Made by a program: the position numbers and the translations under genes. From Volvox africanus (Eukaryota > Chlorophyta > Chlorophyceae > Chlamydomonadales > Volvocaceae): a stretch of DNA of 64,000 nucleotides. Positions 32,601 through 46,700 of the stretch are shown here, one piece after another; the stretch's first letter is position 1; the number at the start of each line of letters is the position of its first letter. The notes beneath the pieces were generated by a model that ran no database searches, was not told the DNA's origin, and saw only the letters and a list, made by a program, of their open reading frames with translations. Location of the stretch: contig BSDZ01000028.1 of assembly GCA_030268105.1 (NCBI GenBank), positions 124,001 through 188,000 of the forward strand. Direction: 5' to 3'.

Positions 32601-34885
32601 TGCCTGCTTCCCTAACTACTCATCACGCCTGCGCGCTCTCGTCACCTTCCAATATCAGATCAAGACGCCAGCAAACCTGTTTAAATTCAAAATACTATCA
32701 ATCAACCATCACAGCTCCCATCTTCTCATACATAATTTCTTCTCAATTACGTAGGCAAGAACAGAAATTCTGATCGTAGGCAATACCAGGGAGAAGAAAA
32801 ATCCAAGAAACTCGGAACTCACCCGAGCGTCGCTGTGTTCATGCAGCGCGCGCGGACGGTGCCAGCAGCGGCGTCCGTCGAGATCACCTCCTGTGGCCCA
32901 CACAAGGGAATAAGCAAGGCAAAGGCAGTGGGGTAGGTAGAGGACATCAGCTGGGATGAGTGGGGTGGCTTTTTTCTGGTGAGAGACGCTAGGGGTTTAG
33001 CGGGTGCAGTTCGGCAATGCCGTCCCCAACCAAACTCCCTGCCCCTTCGTACAACGCATATACCAAGTTACCAACCCGTTTTGTTTGTCTCTCTCTCTCT
33101 CTGTGCGTCTCTCTGTCCTTCCTTGTGCCTTTCGCTCTTATATCACTTCTTCAGTCCCTTTCGTTGTCTTTGCCGTTGTCTTGTCCGGTTCTACAACCTC
33201 CTTCCGCTCCTTCCGTAACGTCGCGCAAGATGCTTACGCAACCGGAAAGAGGGGCGCACCTCATTTCGAACGGCATAACAATACGGAAAAAACCGGTTCG
33301 TGATGGGATATCGAACCAGAGACCTTCGGTCTGGTGGACCAGGCAGCGTGTACTCCTATCTCACCACATGGCGAGGACAGAACTCATCCACTTTGCATTC
33401 GCGGATATATTTTCATCAGTCCACTCCTCCATCTCGTAACACCACCACACAGTGGGACGTTATTTATCGATCAGGACCAGAGTTCATTTTGGTTGCTGCT
33501 GCATATATCAGAAATACGTGTCAGAATTCGGAACGCAGATTCTTTCCTGCTACATCTCCACACCACATCCAGGGAGGATCTGGATCCCTCCTTGGATCCG
33601 GTGTGGAGACAAATTACTGCGAAACGACTTTACCAGCTTTACCAGCTTAACTAGGAAGGCTTGTGATCGAAAGATGACGGAAAGCCCAAGCCAAGTCACC
33701 CACCAGCACGATGCTGCCATCGGCACACAGAATCTGGGATCCTGGTTTCACGTCCTGAGCCAGCTTCTTGTAGCTGGGGAGCGTGGACGGGGGCGCAGGT
33801 GGAGTGGAAGCAGGGTGGGGAGGAGTGGGAAAAAGAGGGGTAGCAGGGTTGGAAGTACGGCTGTGGATACAAAGGCACCGTTGATGACCAGATATCAATT
33901 ATAAAAACGAGGACAGACGACAGGCTCCGTGGCTATCCGGGTGGGGCTGCGGAGAAGCCGAACCCGGATACCCAGTGCGCTGAGCGGGGACATCTAGGGG
34001 AAGTCGAGTGCGCAGATCAGACGGGTGGGAATGCCAGGAAAGCTGTATGCCTCTTATCATGTTTACGTTCGGGTCGGGGGTTTGGAGGAATTCTTGAAGG
34101 GCAAAAGGAGGTCAGGTGAACCTCCTGGCCCAGGTGCACGAACCGTGCAAATGAGTGTGAGTCTGTTGGCCCTTTCCTATCTAACCGATACAGACGCTAT
34201 TGGGTAAATCCAGCTGGCTTGGCTTGACTTTGCAGTCCCTCAAACCCCGCATGGCTTCCGTACCTCATGGCGATCGTATTCTCATCCCCTGGCTGGGCAT
34301 AGTCCGTGGTAATCGTTACCTCCCGGCCAGCAGTCAGCTGTACTGGCTTGCCGTCCTTAAGCGTGCCAGTGCGGATCTCCGGCCCCTTTGCAGCAGAATA
34401 AATAAGTAAAGTCAATAGCATGGATATTTTGTTATCAAAATCCAACTTTTAGCATACCTTGGTATCCAGCATCGCGGCGCACATGACTTTCGTGTTGCAC
34501 ATAGCAATTCGCAGGTTATCGAGGGTCTCCTGCAGCGTCATGATGTTAAGATTTTACTTAGAATTGAAATTGTAGTCGCCAATTCAGTATTATATTAACG
34601 CCCGCAACGCCCGCCGCCCCCGCAGACCTGATGGTAATCGTGAGAACCGTGAGAGAAATTGAAGCGCGCAACGCTCATGCCGGCGCGCAGCAGTTCCTCC
34701 AGCACTTCAACGCTGCGCGACTTTGGGCCCAGTGTACAGACCACCTGAAAATGCAACGCATTATGGCAAAAGTGATGCCTCCACGTTTTCCTGCAGCCGC
34801 GTTCCCTACAAATTGGACGTGCCTTGGTCTTGCAAATGTTGGATGGAGTACCCGCCAGGACAGTCTCGAGACCCAGAGACACCAT
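29672..34885 (-). CDS. PYK: Pyruvate kinase, cytosolic type
   Basis: Eleven exons (34885-34823, 34744-34628, 34529-34458, 34385-34264, 33773-33704, 32890-32823, 32393-32234, 31719-31527, 30968-30802, 30456-30204, 29913-29672) join in frame into 508 residues, the usual length for eukaryotic cytosolic pyruvate kinase. It converts phosphoenolpyruvate and ADP to pyruvate and ATP in the last step of glycolysis. Visible signatures are [61 protein letters not shown] (active-site Lys), [12 protein letters not shown] (metal-binding Glu/Asp), [24 protein letters not shown] and a complete C-terminal domain ending in VIKIVDIK. No transit peptide is seen at the chosen ATG. An in-frame codon for Met at 34915 would add ten residues. 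Intron 1 uses a GC donor; the other introns are GT-AG. Confidence 0.96.
31299..31466. repeat. Compound pentanucleotide array (ATAAC)n-(ATACA)n in PYK intron 8
   Basis: About 16 ATAAC units (31299-31377) switch through a few ATAAT steps to about 13 ATACA units (31393-31453) and end in ATAAT steps again. Confidence 0.93.
32463..32502. repeat. (GGGA)n microsatellite in PYK intron 6
   Basis: Nearly perfect GGGA repeats on the plus strand, a CCCT tract in the sense of the gene, upstream of the exon 7 acceptor. Confidence 0.9.
33300..33364 (-). repeat. tRNA-like or SINE-head-like sequence in PYK intron 5
   Basis: Read on the minus strand, a GTGAGATAGGAGT start is followed by GCTGCCTGGTCCACCAGACC and then CTCTGGTTCGATATCCCATCA. 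The GGTTCGAT block resembles a tRNA T-arm/B-box and the ends are partly complementary (GTGA with TCAC). A proper cloverleaf does not fold: the acceptor stem has mismatches and the anticodon stem is poor. I read it as a decayed tRNA or the head of a tRNA-derived SINE, in the same strand as the gene. Confidence 0.4.
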
Positions 34886-37610
34886 TCTTGCTACGCAGCC
34901 GTAACGAACTCGCACAAATACTTTGTCAATTACAGCACCAGAGTAGTCAGGCGCAGCAGGATATGAAGGCTGAGGAAAACTGACGACTTTTATGCGGTAA
35001 AAGTGCTTACGGTGACAAAGTGCTTGAGATGGTTCTAACGCCTGTCGTACTTAGTGGTCGCTTTTTGCCGTCGCTTTCGCCCTTGGGTTCGATGATGTGT
35101 CCAAGATAAATGATAGATTGAATGGTATACAGATTTTACAAGCGTGTTGAGTATGTTTTGCACGCGCGCCGAACCCTAACGCCTACAAAAGGACGAGAAC
35201 CGGTTGCTTTTTGGAATTGAGCGTTGGGCGCGGTTTATTTGAATGATTGTAACAATTTGTGTCTCTAATTTATTACTAAAAACTATATTATACGCAAGGT
35301 CGCTTCGAAGCAGTCTTAGCCGTGGTCCCAATTGAGCAGAACCAGGGGTCCGTGAAGTGAACGACACGACGTGCTGCAATAGGAAGTTTTACTATCCTGG
35401 TCATCAAACTACATCATATGGATGTTTTCGGAATGCAGTAGCGTAAGGCCCTTGGCAGTCGGCGGTGTTCACCCTTCCCCCAAGTTTTCGCTCTGCAGCT
35501 CTTTCTCCCATCTCTAACAGCAAGCCATGGAGGCTATAGGACATAATCATAGCTTACATGCGGCATGAGTGAAGCATGTATAGCCTCGAAGTCAGGTTAT
35601 GTACGGTTACAGTATAGCTTGCCGTTGGAATCACAGTTAACTTGGGCATGTCCTTGCTTTGCGTTGCACACAAACCGTCAATAAAGTTCTATCTAGCTTA
35701 ATTACATTCTTCGAGGCTTGTGTTGGCAAATATCCGGAATGGAGGTATTGATGAATAAACACCGAGGTCTTCCCTTTCAGCATCTGTCACACTTTATGGC
35801 AGGTAATTGGACGTCACATCATGTCACCCATGATCCTGCTGACCGTGTGTACGTTCATCCATTTCAATTCCTGGCCGCATTCTGTAGTATCACGATAATG
35901 ATTAAGATTCTTGACCTGTTGTTAAGTGAGTAATTCGTGACCACATGACACTGGGCTTACACATTCTCCCGCCCCCAACTCCATACACACTTTCCTAAAA
36001 TGCGTGCCCCATCCATGCCTCTACTGCTGCTGCTGCTGCGAGGCATGCAAGGAGGAAGGGAAAGAGGAAGCTTTCCTGGAGACCTTGCTCTTGCTCGTTG
36101 TCCAGGTCCATAACCGCCAACAGCAGGCTAATGCCGGTTTTCAAGTGAAATGCTGTTGGCCAAGGTTTCAGGCCAGAGAGCTGCGTCTTGTGGGTTTGCG
36201 CAACTGCTCCCAGCGCTTATGGGATCGAACGGTGACAGCGACAATGGTCAGTTACATGACAGGTTAGTGAGGGGCAATAACAGCCCAGATGGGACTTGTG
36301 AGGGAAAGGTAAGCCTACCCGACGTCTTCGGGAAAGATGCTGTATTTGGGGAAATATGCTTCAGTTGATCGATAGTCGATCAATAGTCCAAACTTTTATA
36401 CGATACTTTTTATCGACTATAATTGAATCAACTAATAATCAGACATTTTCCGCCGGTGCTATACTCCGTTGAGGATAGACGATGTTTTGTCATAGCTTGA
36501 AGCTGAAAATTAGTGGCATAGAAAGTCACATGAGACGCCAGCTAACTCTTCCCCTCCGGCGCTAGCTTCTGGGCCTTACAACAAGGACGTAAAGGCCCAA
36601 CCATAGCCGCTTCCAAGAAATCCCCTCGTCTCCAGGCAATACACACGTGCAGTAGGGCCCCGTGAACAGACTGCCTTGCACTGGTGGCGTTCCACCCGGC
36701 CAGGCTACCATGTTTTGTGCACAGCCGTGGACAGGTCCTTAGCCTTAAAAGCCTTCCCTCAAAGCCCCCAAAGGGTGACGCCTTCCAAAGGTCATTAATT
36801 ACGAGCCCCTTCCACCAAAATCTAACTTAATGGGTTCACGCAGCGGTCAGTGAAGTCTGCTCAGTGGAGTCTCTGCCGTACGTACAAGGCATTTATCCTA
36901 CAAGAACTCTAATTCAGCTTGCAGAAAAGACGTTTTTTCGCCTGTCTTCCTGCGGCCTATGAGTACCTGTAGCGACAATCTGTCGCTTAGTGGTAGCTCA
37001 CAAGCGTGGAGCTAACCAAATGGCCAATCGTCATATTCTACTCTGTAAATTCATACCTTCTCACCAACATATCCCAAGGTCCCTGTGAACTCCTCAGACT
37101 TGCCTTTCCGCGCCCGTGCACACACACACACACAATATGTAGAGACGGAAAGCCCGACATACACACCACATCGTCACGTCGTCTGTGAAAATCTTCATAT
37201 TAACACCCGAGAACCCGCAAGCCAATGGCTCGACAGCACATTTAGGGTGACATGGACGACATGGCTGATGTTTCATGCAATATAGTAAAAGCGTGTGCTC
37301 AGGGAGCGTCCATTGCCCCACTTACGCCTGCCATAAGTGGAGGCGCATTTCTAGCCATGAGGCCTGATAAGACCTCATTCCCACAAACTAATTGTCAGCT
37401 CTACACCAATACGTCCAGTTGGGTCTAACTCATCGCGGCCAGGACAGGCATCGATGAACGAGGTAGTGCTTCTTGGACTGTACCTCTCACGGCCGTGGGC
37501 GCCCATGATGGGGTTTGTTCAAACGGTCAAGACCACATTGGAAACACACCACCACCCCCTAAAAGCCCAAAACGTTCTGTAGTTGGGTTTCTTATGGTTT
37601 ATCTACCCAT
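34886..37610. other. Intergenic stretch upstream of PYK and downstream of the TLC gene
   Basis: No gene recognised. It should contain the PYK promoter near its left end and the 3' untranslated region of the TLC gene near its right end. Short open frames here lack homology or splice support. Confidence 0.5.
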
Positions 37611-39973
37611 CTACTCGTCCTTGTGCGAAGTCACTTCCACCACCTTCTTGCCCTTCAGGAAGACCGCTATTGCAATTGCAGCCATCTTCACGAACCAGTA
37701 AGTGTTCAGGGTATTCATCACCACTGCCACGAAACAGTAGCCCACGGTCGCGGCGATTGGAAACGGTGAACCGGGACGGTACTGCTCGCCCACGACGTCG
37801 TTGACCAGGTAGTATGATCCAACGTAGCCCCAGGCTATGCGGCAGCAAAAGAATGTCACGATCATCATCAAGCCGTTCACCAAGTACCAAATAGAGTGTG
37901 TCAATCCGGCCTTGTACATAAACCACCTGCAGCCAGCAAACGCCGGGTAAGGATGGCAGGTAAGGATGGCCGGGTTAGCAAATGAAATTGCGAAGTCGCG
38001 CGTGGGGACGAATGGGGGGAAATCCCATCTTTGTCGAAAGCCGGATGGGGCAGTCACAGGGGCTTACCGAAGGTGTACGCATGGCGTGCTGATTTCCCAC
38101 ATCAGAAAGGCGGCACCTACAGTGTGGAACGGCCAGCACGAAGGGAAAAATTCAGCACTGTACTCAAGTGCCCATCCATCATAACAGAATCGTCAGACAG
38201 ATACAATGGACACCGTTACACCGTGCCAGTGACATCACGAAGTCACCAAACAGCTGAAATTAGGTCCACTACCAACGCCATGCTTGATGTGTCACTGGTT
38301 TTTAAAGGTCAGGGAGCATAACGTCCTGGCGCGTGCACACACACACACATCTGCACAGGTGCCAGTAGCTCCTTGCATATCACAACGGGCTTTTGTTAAT
38401 ATGAAGTCACCTGCAGTCACTACTACATGGGGTGTCGCCCATGATACCCACACAACACCATGCGCGGGACGCACTTTGGTGAGACTGAAAAGCTCACGGA
38501 TCCGCATTGACCCAGACCGGCCCACATTGACCCAGATCGGACGGAACCTACCATGGTAATGGAGGAACCCTGTCACCGCCCCGAACATGTAGGACATGTG
38601 ACACGAAAGTGCGTGAATGGTGTACAGCGGCCCCTCCAGTGAGAAACGCAGTAAACACATGACCAGGTCGTGCAGGAAGTATCCCGCGGACAGGTAGCAC
38701 ATGGCATAGGAGACGCTGCTATTCGCGTATACGCGATTGTTGCGGAAGTTGGGGTCCAGAAGCAACAGCATACCCACAGGCACCTTGGGCGGAGGGGAGA
38801 AGGCGGGGAAGACAGATATATCCCACAGAATGTCAGAAGGGGCGAAGCTAATGCTGTGCAAGCAGGGACGGAAAGATCATACAGGAATGGCGTCGCACAC
38901 GGGCCGATAGAACTGAATGACTAAAACGTCTTAGCTGGAACGCCTAGAAAACAAACAGGAGTCCTGTACGGCAGAGCGCACGGCACAGAGTCTAGGACCA
39001 CACTGGTATGATCAATGTCACCTTTGTCATCCTGAAGATCATTGACAACCTCCCGTAGGTGTTAAAAAAGGTTTTATGTTTATGTTTGCATATTCTCCTC
39101 GAGATTTGCGGAATAATGACATGGGTACCAATCCCCAGGTACTAAACGAAAGTCATAGCCCATACATGTGAGGGAACCAAGATTTTGCACAGTATTCAAT
39201 GGACGGGAGTCCGTGGGCTCTGGAGCAGGATCTCAACAGGATAACTCCTGATGGGCCGCGACGTTGCCTGTGTTTAACTTTTCAGAAACCACGCTAGGGA
39301 CTGTGCTGGCTTTGGAATATACTAGGTCGTTTGTTGCGTCTATCTTTCCTGCGTCCTCGCCCTTCTTTATCCCTTTATTTTTTAATATTTGCCCCGGTGG
39401 GCTATAGCGTGTAATGGAGTTTTTGCACAAAAGAAATGTGGGTCTCCGTTTCGGCCGTTGGTGAGTCAATCGATACTTTGATACGTTGATACTAACGCGT
39501 CGCGGCAACAAAGCCCAGTTGCGCAACTGAAAGTGAGCTACGATAACCCAAAGTACCTGTATGCCGTGGTGTACGGACGCCACCAGGCGTGCTACGGCTT
39601 GCGTCGCGGCATCATTCGCCTTCCTCAACTGCGCCTTCTGGTCCACCTTTGCCTCTGCAGGTTGCTGTAATAGCTTGACCAACCAGGGCTTCAAGAGGAG
39701 AAGCAAAGAAACTTCCAGGAACGAGAATAATACGCCTGTGCATACGAGTCGTGACGGTTGTTTGGAAGGACTACATTACAAAGCATAACCTGGTTAGCCA
39801 ATCACTTCGGCATCTTCATCCATTGAACCATTCTCACCTATCAGTGCAATTGCCACGAAAGCTCGCGTTGAGCTCCCTCTTGGGGATAAATAATCAATTA
39901 ATGATCCGGTTTTTGACGAAAGCTCATCTGCCAGCCGGTCTAGCTCCTCTCTGAAGAGCTGCAACGTGTCCAT
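37611..39973 (-). CDS. TLC-domain multi-pass membrane protein
   Basis: Five exons (39973-39838, 39735-39557, 38783-38552, 38116-38068, 37926-37611) join in frame into 303 residues. TLC (TRAM/LAG1/CLN8) proteins are membrane proteins with several helices; members include ceramide synthases and TMEM56-like proteins of unknown role. The chain shows a hydrophobic helix (VLFSFLEVSLLLLLKPW), RLVASVHHGIQ, SAGYFLHDLVMCLLRF, IHALSCHMSYMFGAVTGF, then the typical WEISTPCVHLRWFMY across the 49-nt exon 4, and two further helices near the C-terminus, which ends charged (KGKKVVEVTSHKDE). The HHxxDD-type Lag1 motif of ceramide synthases is absent, so a TMEM56-like role is likelier than ceramide synthesis. 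Start is ATG 39973. The gene is divergent from the receptor cyclase. Confidence 0.88.
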
Positions 39974-40730
39974 GAGAATCACTCCGGCTCTCAGGGCTTC
40001 ATGAATACACTTTCAACCATTAAAAACGTTTTCACAAACCAATAAACGTTGTGTAAGTAAACCTGAATAAAGGTTACTTTGACTATTCCTACTAGAAACC
40101 ATTCAAATTAGGTCAACGTCCGTACAATAGAAAATTCCCCAAACAAAGTTTCCGCTGTGCGTGTTGTGTTCAGATTAATACTGACACGATGCTGAGGTAA
40201 TTCGTTGATTGTTAGGTGGATATCGTGATGTGTGACGTATAGTACTGTAACATGAAACTTGGTTGGTAGTTACCTCGTGTGGAGGTAAGCTAGACAAGCG
40301 TCTACCTCATTAAGCACTCTACAGTATAAAAAATATGCTGTTACTCCGTATGCAGTACGTTGGTCCAAGACACTGTTATTTGGTTAAACCACACAAGCTC
40401 TGCTTTCGTGCGTTCTCCTCCTCTACAAACTATCTTAGATGTAATAATGTTGGAATTTTAGCGTTGAACATTTGATAATTTACGCGAGTCGAAATCCGTA
40501 CTCTCCTAGCTCCGCCGTTGGCGAAAAACTCATTCCTAAGTCAGCATTAGAAGTGTAATACGAGAGCAGCTTGTCCATCAGATGCTTGGCGGCAACACTT
40601 TTCTTAACTTCAACTCAGGAACAGGCTTCGGAGACATGAGGCCACTCAGGGCATGCATTATGGCTATAAGCATGATATAGTGGACCTCGTGGCCTCCTCT
40701 CGGCCTGAGAGGGGCGGACTCTGGAGTAGC
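39974..40730. promoter_or_regulatory. Shared divergent 5' region of the TLC and receptor cyclase genes
   Basis: 757 bp between the two start codons, AT-richer than the flanking exons, with no supported exon. Both promoters are inferred to lie here from the layout alone. Confidence 0.5.
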
Positions 40731-43700
40731 ATGCGGGCCTTGGGCATCTTGGCCGCAGTACTTCTGGTTCTGGTGATGCCTGGACGCACAACTCCTTTGG
40801 ATGTTTGTTTACAATCGGTCGTATCAACCCTTTCCAATGCGTAAGATAAAGTTACAAACACTTGCCGTGAACTTGGTTGCCGGACGGGAGTGATGTGCGT
40901 CAACAGACATAAGCCTTCGTCATGCAATCCCATGACAGGTGCAACTCACAATACACAACTGGCAACGGCTCGGTTTCCGTGCCTGGGAAGCTAACGGAAG
41001 ACTTCTTGAATTTGATCGGCCGGTGCACCGTAGATACGAAGCAGGTGAGAAACCGTTTGGGTACGGGGGACTCAGAAGCTAGGGATTCGCCTTGCGGAGA
41101 GGCCGCTAATTTTGGTGTCACGCACGAGGTGTCATGCGAAGTGGTTTCAGAGTACTGAACAACGATGAGGAGCAAGAGAGGTGATGCTGGCCGGATACTG
41201 GCCGCCCTTATCCCTTACCACCTTTCGGGCTCCTAGTAAGTGCCCAAAATCCGAATTCGGAGTCCAGAGTTCAAGCTTTCCCACTCAACATTCCCAAAAC
41301 AAAATTTAATTTAAACCGCCTCCTGACCTTCACAGCTGAGTTATCTAAAGCCACTCGTCCACACGTTCCCACATTTTCGTTGCCCCCCCTCCATCTGCAT
41401 TTGCAGGACATCACGCTGCTAGCGCCTAACATGTCCTTCACGGACTATATGGACTCGATAAACACTACGGCAGCAGTGCTGTGGAACGCAGTCGACTCCG
41501 GCATTGACGCACAGCACAAATCCCTGAACATCACGCGGCTACCGATGCCCTTCTGGGGTCGCACTCTGGCGCTGATTGGGGGCGTCCCGCCAACGTACTT
41601 GGGATTGGACATTGGCACCAACTCGTCCTTGGAGTACGACAGCTGGGTGGTAAGCTGCCAAGGGGATGATAACAAGGAATTTGAAACAAGGAAGGCGCTG
41701 GACCAGATACCTCTAAACAGGTTGAAAGTGTGCGTCTCCTTCTATTGAAGGAAAGTGGGTAGCCAGGGGATGAGACGGTCAGTCGAATGGAAAAAATGGA
41801 ACCCGAAAAAAGCCGATAGGAAACCGAACGTTGTGGACTGTCAGTATTGTGTTATAACGGGAAAGCATTTGTGCCACAGAAGCAAAAAACACCACCAACG
41901 TGACGGATTCTAAGCAGGGACTGCCTGTCGTTGTGTGGCATCTTGGTGTCTAGGTCACTCGGCTGGGGTCCAGGGGCGCGGATGGCACAGCGAAGCTCCT
42001 TGAGGACCGACCATTTTGGCTGGAAATAAAGCTAATAGTATAGTGATGTGGCTTCTTTTGATGCTTGCTTGGGGACTCGTAGCAAATAGATAGAAGATAG
42101 GCTTCAGGAAGGGAGATTTGAAGTTAAGATACACATGATAGTGAAATGGAGCGGCGAAGAAGCCAAAAGCTGTGTTGCAAATGCGATGTGGATTTCGACC
42201 ATCTGGGTCAAAAGGTAAGACCGCATTAGCACCGGGGATATGAGGCGTCAGACAACCGAAGTTTGAGTGTAGGCAAATTGAATCCACATGACCGGGCAGG
42301 GTTCGTATGGATGGCCGAGAACCGATGAATCAGCAATTCCCCCCCCCTCATCCTTATCAGCATCCTCATAACTGCTGTTGTCGTCGTCTTCAAGACCACC
42401 GTCGGTGATTAACGTCGGAAAATAGGGTTAGTCACGCGCGGCCAGAAGCACATTACTTTTGGTATTGTACAGCAGTCATCATTACTGCACCTGCTTTTCA
42501 TGGCTATTATTTCATCCGTTATCATCGAGGTTCACCTTACCTTTCCCAATCTTCTCTCCGTCGCGCCATATTGTAGGTCGATCCTATTGCGATTGCAGAT
42601 CTGTACGACTCCCGCCAGACAATGGATCTCAGTGCGTTGATCATGGAGATGCCGTACCGGCAGCAACTGGGGTGGTTTGGCATCCATCAGCTCTTCCGGG
42701 GCAGTGTGGTGGTGGGCCAGGGGACAGTGGCTTCCATCCCCCTTGGCGGCCTCGTGTACCAGGTGAGTGGGAGGGGGGCGGAAGGAGGCTCTGCGTAAGA
42801 CTTTACAATCTTGTCGTACAGGATACGGCACGCACAAACACAATAAATATGCAAAACGCACACACGCACACAGAACATATCGGGAGGCTTTCTTTAGGAG
42901 ATAAGCAGACAAGTAGTACACGAAATAACTGTCTTGGAATAGGTAAAGTTCAATCGTGCTTGTTGTGCCCGGGGGCTCTTCATACGTAGGATATTAGTAA
43001 GCAATGTGACATGGCACATGTCTAGTCTAAGTCCTCATGGGGCGTAAGACCTTAAGATGGATGTAAGATGGATATCTGAATGACATGTATATAAGAAATA
43101 AAGACATAAGAACCGGATCCGGATTCCCGGATGGTTCCGCATCAGGATCCAGATCCAGCTGTTGAACCCTGGTGCTTAATTCCCTGCGCAGATGTTCTAT
43201 CGGCGGGATGTGCTGGAGGCGCATGGACTCCCAGTGCCAGTGACGTGGGACGATTTCGTAGCGACTGCAGCCGAAGTGAACGGCACGGACATGAACGGCG
43301 ATGGAAAGCCAGACTACGGGGTTTGTCTACAGCGGCCCAGATGTAAGTATGGGCGAGAATGGGGAGGCGGAACAGACGCGAATGTGCATTTCAATAAATA
43401 AAATACCACACCGCAGCACTAGATAAGAGAGGGGCTTTCCACTTTCTAGTTTCTGTGTACTTTCTATGGGCGCCAATAATTTGTCATGGCAAGCGGGAGC
43501 GGCGAGCGATATGAAAATCCGTCCGCATAAGAAGGCGGAATGCGATCAGGGTATTCTCTGAGCTGGGCAGTAAAAAGCCAGAAGAATGGAAAGAGCCCTG
43601 GCAGCACAGGAGAGTACATGTGATAACGCTCCAAAGGGGGTTTTGCAGCAATGGGATTTGGGTTTTGTGATGGGATGATGGTGAGGGTGAGGGTGAGGGT

Positions 43701-46700
43701 AATGATGAGATTGGGCTTGCGTTTTCCCTACTTACCTTCCCAACCGCCTTTCGTAAAAGCTTACTGCACACCAGTATAGAGGTATAGAGTTACTGCCCCA
43801 ACTCGACGCTTTCCCTAACCCCACCCCCCCAAACCCCCACCCTATTCCACGTTCTCCTTTCTTCCTTTCCAGACTGCTTCAACGGCTTTAGCCTTACCGC
43901 CATCTGGTCGTCCTTCATCCAGAGCCATGGCACCCAGCACGGCGCCTTCTTTGACCCCGAAACGATGGAGCCGCTGGTCAACAACGCTGCCATGGCCCTC
44001 GCCATGGTAATATTCAAGCGTCTACGCGCCTACGGTCCGCCCGACGAAACCAGCGCGCCTTGCCTGCCTTACAACCAGCGCTTTGTCAACGGCGAGTGCG
44101 CTCTGACGCTGAGCTGGGGTTACCAGCTCAAAGCCAATCTCTTCCGCCCGGATTCTCGTGTGCGCGACAACGTGGGGGTGGCGCTATTGCCTGGTAGCAC
44201 CATGGTGCGTGTGTGTATAGAAGGGGGGGGGGAGAAGCAGGGTCTGTATCTGGTGTGTTAGGTTTAGAAACAAATACGTCCCAAGATAAAGGGGTGTTGG
44301 GGCCGGTGTTAATTGCTCCATTTTTCATGTGTGTGTGTGTATTTGTGTGTCTATATACACAAATGGAAAATGGAACGAATAGCATACACACATACTTAGG
44401 GTATATGTATATATAATTTGTACATATGAGGCTTTTTAGAAGGGAGAAGTAGGTTAGTGGGGGCCGCTGGTGAGGAGTGCCACCACCACCCTGTAACCCT
44501 TACATATTTTAAATACTCCGCCGTCTGAGCTATAAACTTCAGTATGTTACGTTTCAATTATTTTTTATTTCTTCGATTTAAATTCGATGTCGGCGGATCT
44601 TGAGAGTCCTCCCTTGAGGTTTACGACTTGCTCTTCATCGCGTCTCCGGTCCTATTTGTTGTCGCATGCCTGCACATTCGCGTGGTCACCCCGTCCATCC
44701 GCAAACTGCAACGCCACCGCCGCCGCAGGTTCTAAACCGCACCACAGGGCAGATGATGAACTGCACATCGCTCACAGTATGTCCGTTCGCTGAGGAGCTG
44801 TTCGTACTCCAAACTCGCACCAAGAGACTCGTCAATCGGGCACCGTATCTTGCCGTACCCACCGCCTCCGTCAGCATCTCCGCCAAGGCGAATGTATGGC
44901 ACCAAACGAAGCTTCTCGACTTCTTCACGTACCTGGCATCACGCAACGTTTCCTGGGAGCTCGTCACCAGCCCTCTCACGGAGCTCGGGCCGTACAGGTA
45001 TGGGAGACGATTGAGGCTGTGCACTTTGTTCGTGGGGCGTTCGTTCCATACTCCATACTTCCAACACCTTTTGAAGCTGAACCAAGACACGACGTCGTAT
45101 ATCAAGGTAGTCCAAATTGCAGAGATAACGGAGCTCAAGACGGACGGACTCACAGGAGGGAGACCGTACCTTCAAATTATCTCGACGTCCAGCAAGGTTT
45201 TGATATCAATATTAATTAATGATGTTGATTCATCCATCAAGTACTTCTCGCTCCAAATTCTTATTCGTACGGCGCTGCCTATCTTATTTTAGGTACGAGC
45301 ACTTCGATCCAGCGTACATTAACGAGTGGGTGCGGCGGGGCTATCCGAAGCCCATCATCGGGGAGTTCCTGGACGTCATGAAGCGACAGGTGAACAGGGT
45401 TGAATGAATGACAAGTTGGAGCGTACGGAGTTGGACGCCGCCGTAGGGTTATTGACTGTTGCAGGGTTACCTCCCCACCCCACCCGCAATCAATCCCGCG
45501 GCGGGACATATTCACTCTTCCGAAACCAATGGGTACAAGAAAGTACAAAAAAATTAACAGTTCTTATCTACCCTCTCCACTCCCCCCCCTCCCCCAAACA
45601 CACACGGGGATCCCGAATTTGGGTCTCTGGGTGTCTGGGTACTGATTGCATCACTGTTAATTCCTGCGGCCCCCTGCCGCCGCACACGTTAATGCAGCTG
45701 GATTCGAGCAACGTGATGGTGGAGGTGCGCACACTGCAAGCCTACGCCTACCGCCGCCTTCTGGATTTATATGCCACCAAAATTAGCAACGACGAGATGG
45801 GGCTGACCGAGGCCCAGGAGCAGCTGGCGGCGGAGCTCCAGATAGTATATGGTACACAAAACCCGCGATTCAAAACCATCCGGCTGTTATATCGGTACAG
45901 GTGCGAACAGAGCGAATGAGTGCGTTTGTTACAATATTATTCCTCTGTTACTTGGCACATTGTACGGCATCTCATAACCGGATGAACAGATTTACCAGTA
46001 TCCCTTCCCTTCCCTGTAATACACAGTATCGGCCTCGATGATTCCGTCTCAGTGACGGACCAGTCAGAAACCCAGCTCGCACCACCAGCACCTTCAGCCG
46101 GTCGCTCTGCCTCCTCTTCGCGGACCTTGTATTATGTTCTGGGAGTGCCGCTCGTCACGGCGGGTGTGCTAGTGCTGGCACTTATCGTGTACGTTGTGTT
46201 TCAACGCCGGCGGCGCATAATTTCAGAACCCACGGGTCACCCCGGGCTCGGGGATGACACCACGGTGCGTCATTAGGGCGAGATTTGGATTTGGGTTTTA
46301 GAGTTTGATTGATTGGTTAATCGGTTACCAATCCGGGCTCATCCAAGGCCCCTATGGCAGGAAACTTAAGGGGCCGCCAGGTGTCTCAAGTGCGATATCC
46401 AGGGGAGGAAGGGGGATGGATGGATGTGTGTAGGTGTGTGTACGTCTCGTTGATGGGAAATTTGGTAAATATATTGGATTGAAACGTAGGTTATCCTGCG
46501 TAGATGTTGGTTGTACAGCCTTCACAGATCCATAATGATGGTGAAATTAGGGAGGTATATCCCAGTTATCCTAATTTGCGGAGTCCGCGTCATCTGACTA
46601 ACCTATGACCCCTGGAGCGTTTCTAATAGTCCTTTCGCTTAACTAGTATCCCCGTTTCAGGTTCAGGATTTTGGTGTCGTCTTATTTGCATAAGACGACG

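Noticed and set aside
44587..44793. Short plus-strand frame repeated on the minus strand at 46771-47097
   Set aside because: The similarity comes from the 138-bp inverted repeat in introns, not from a duplicated gene.
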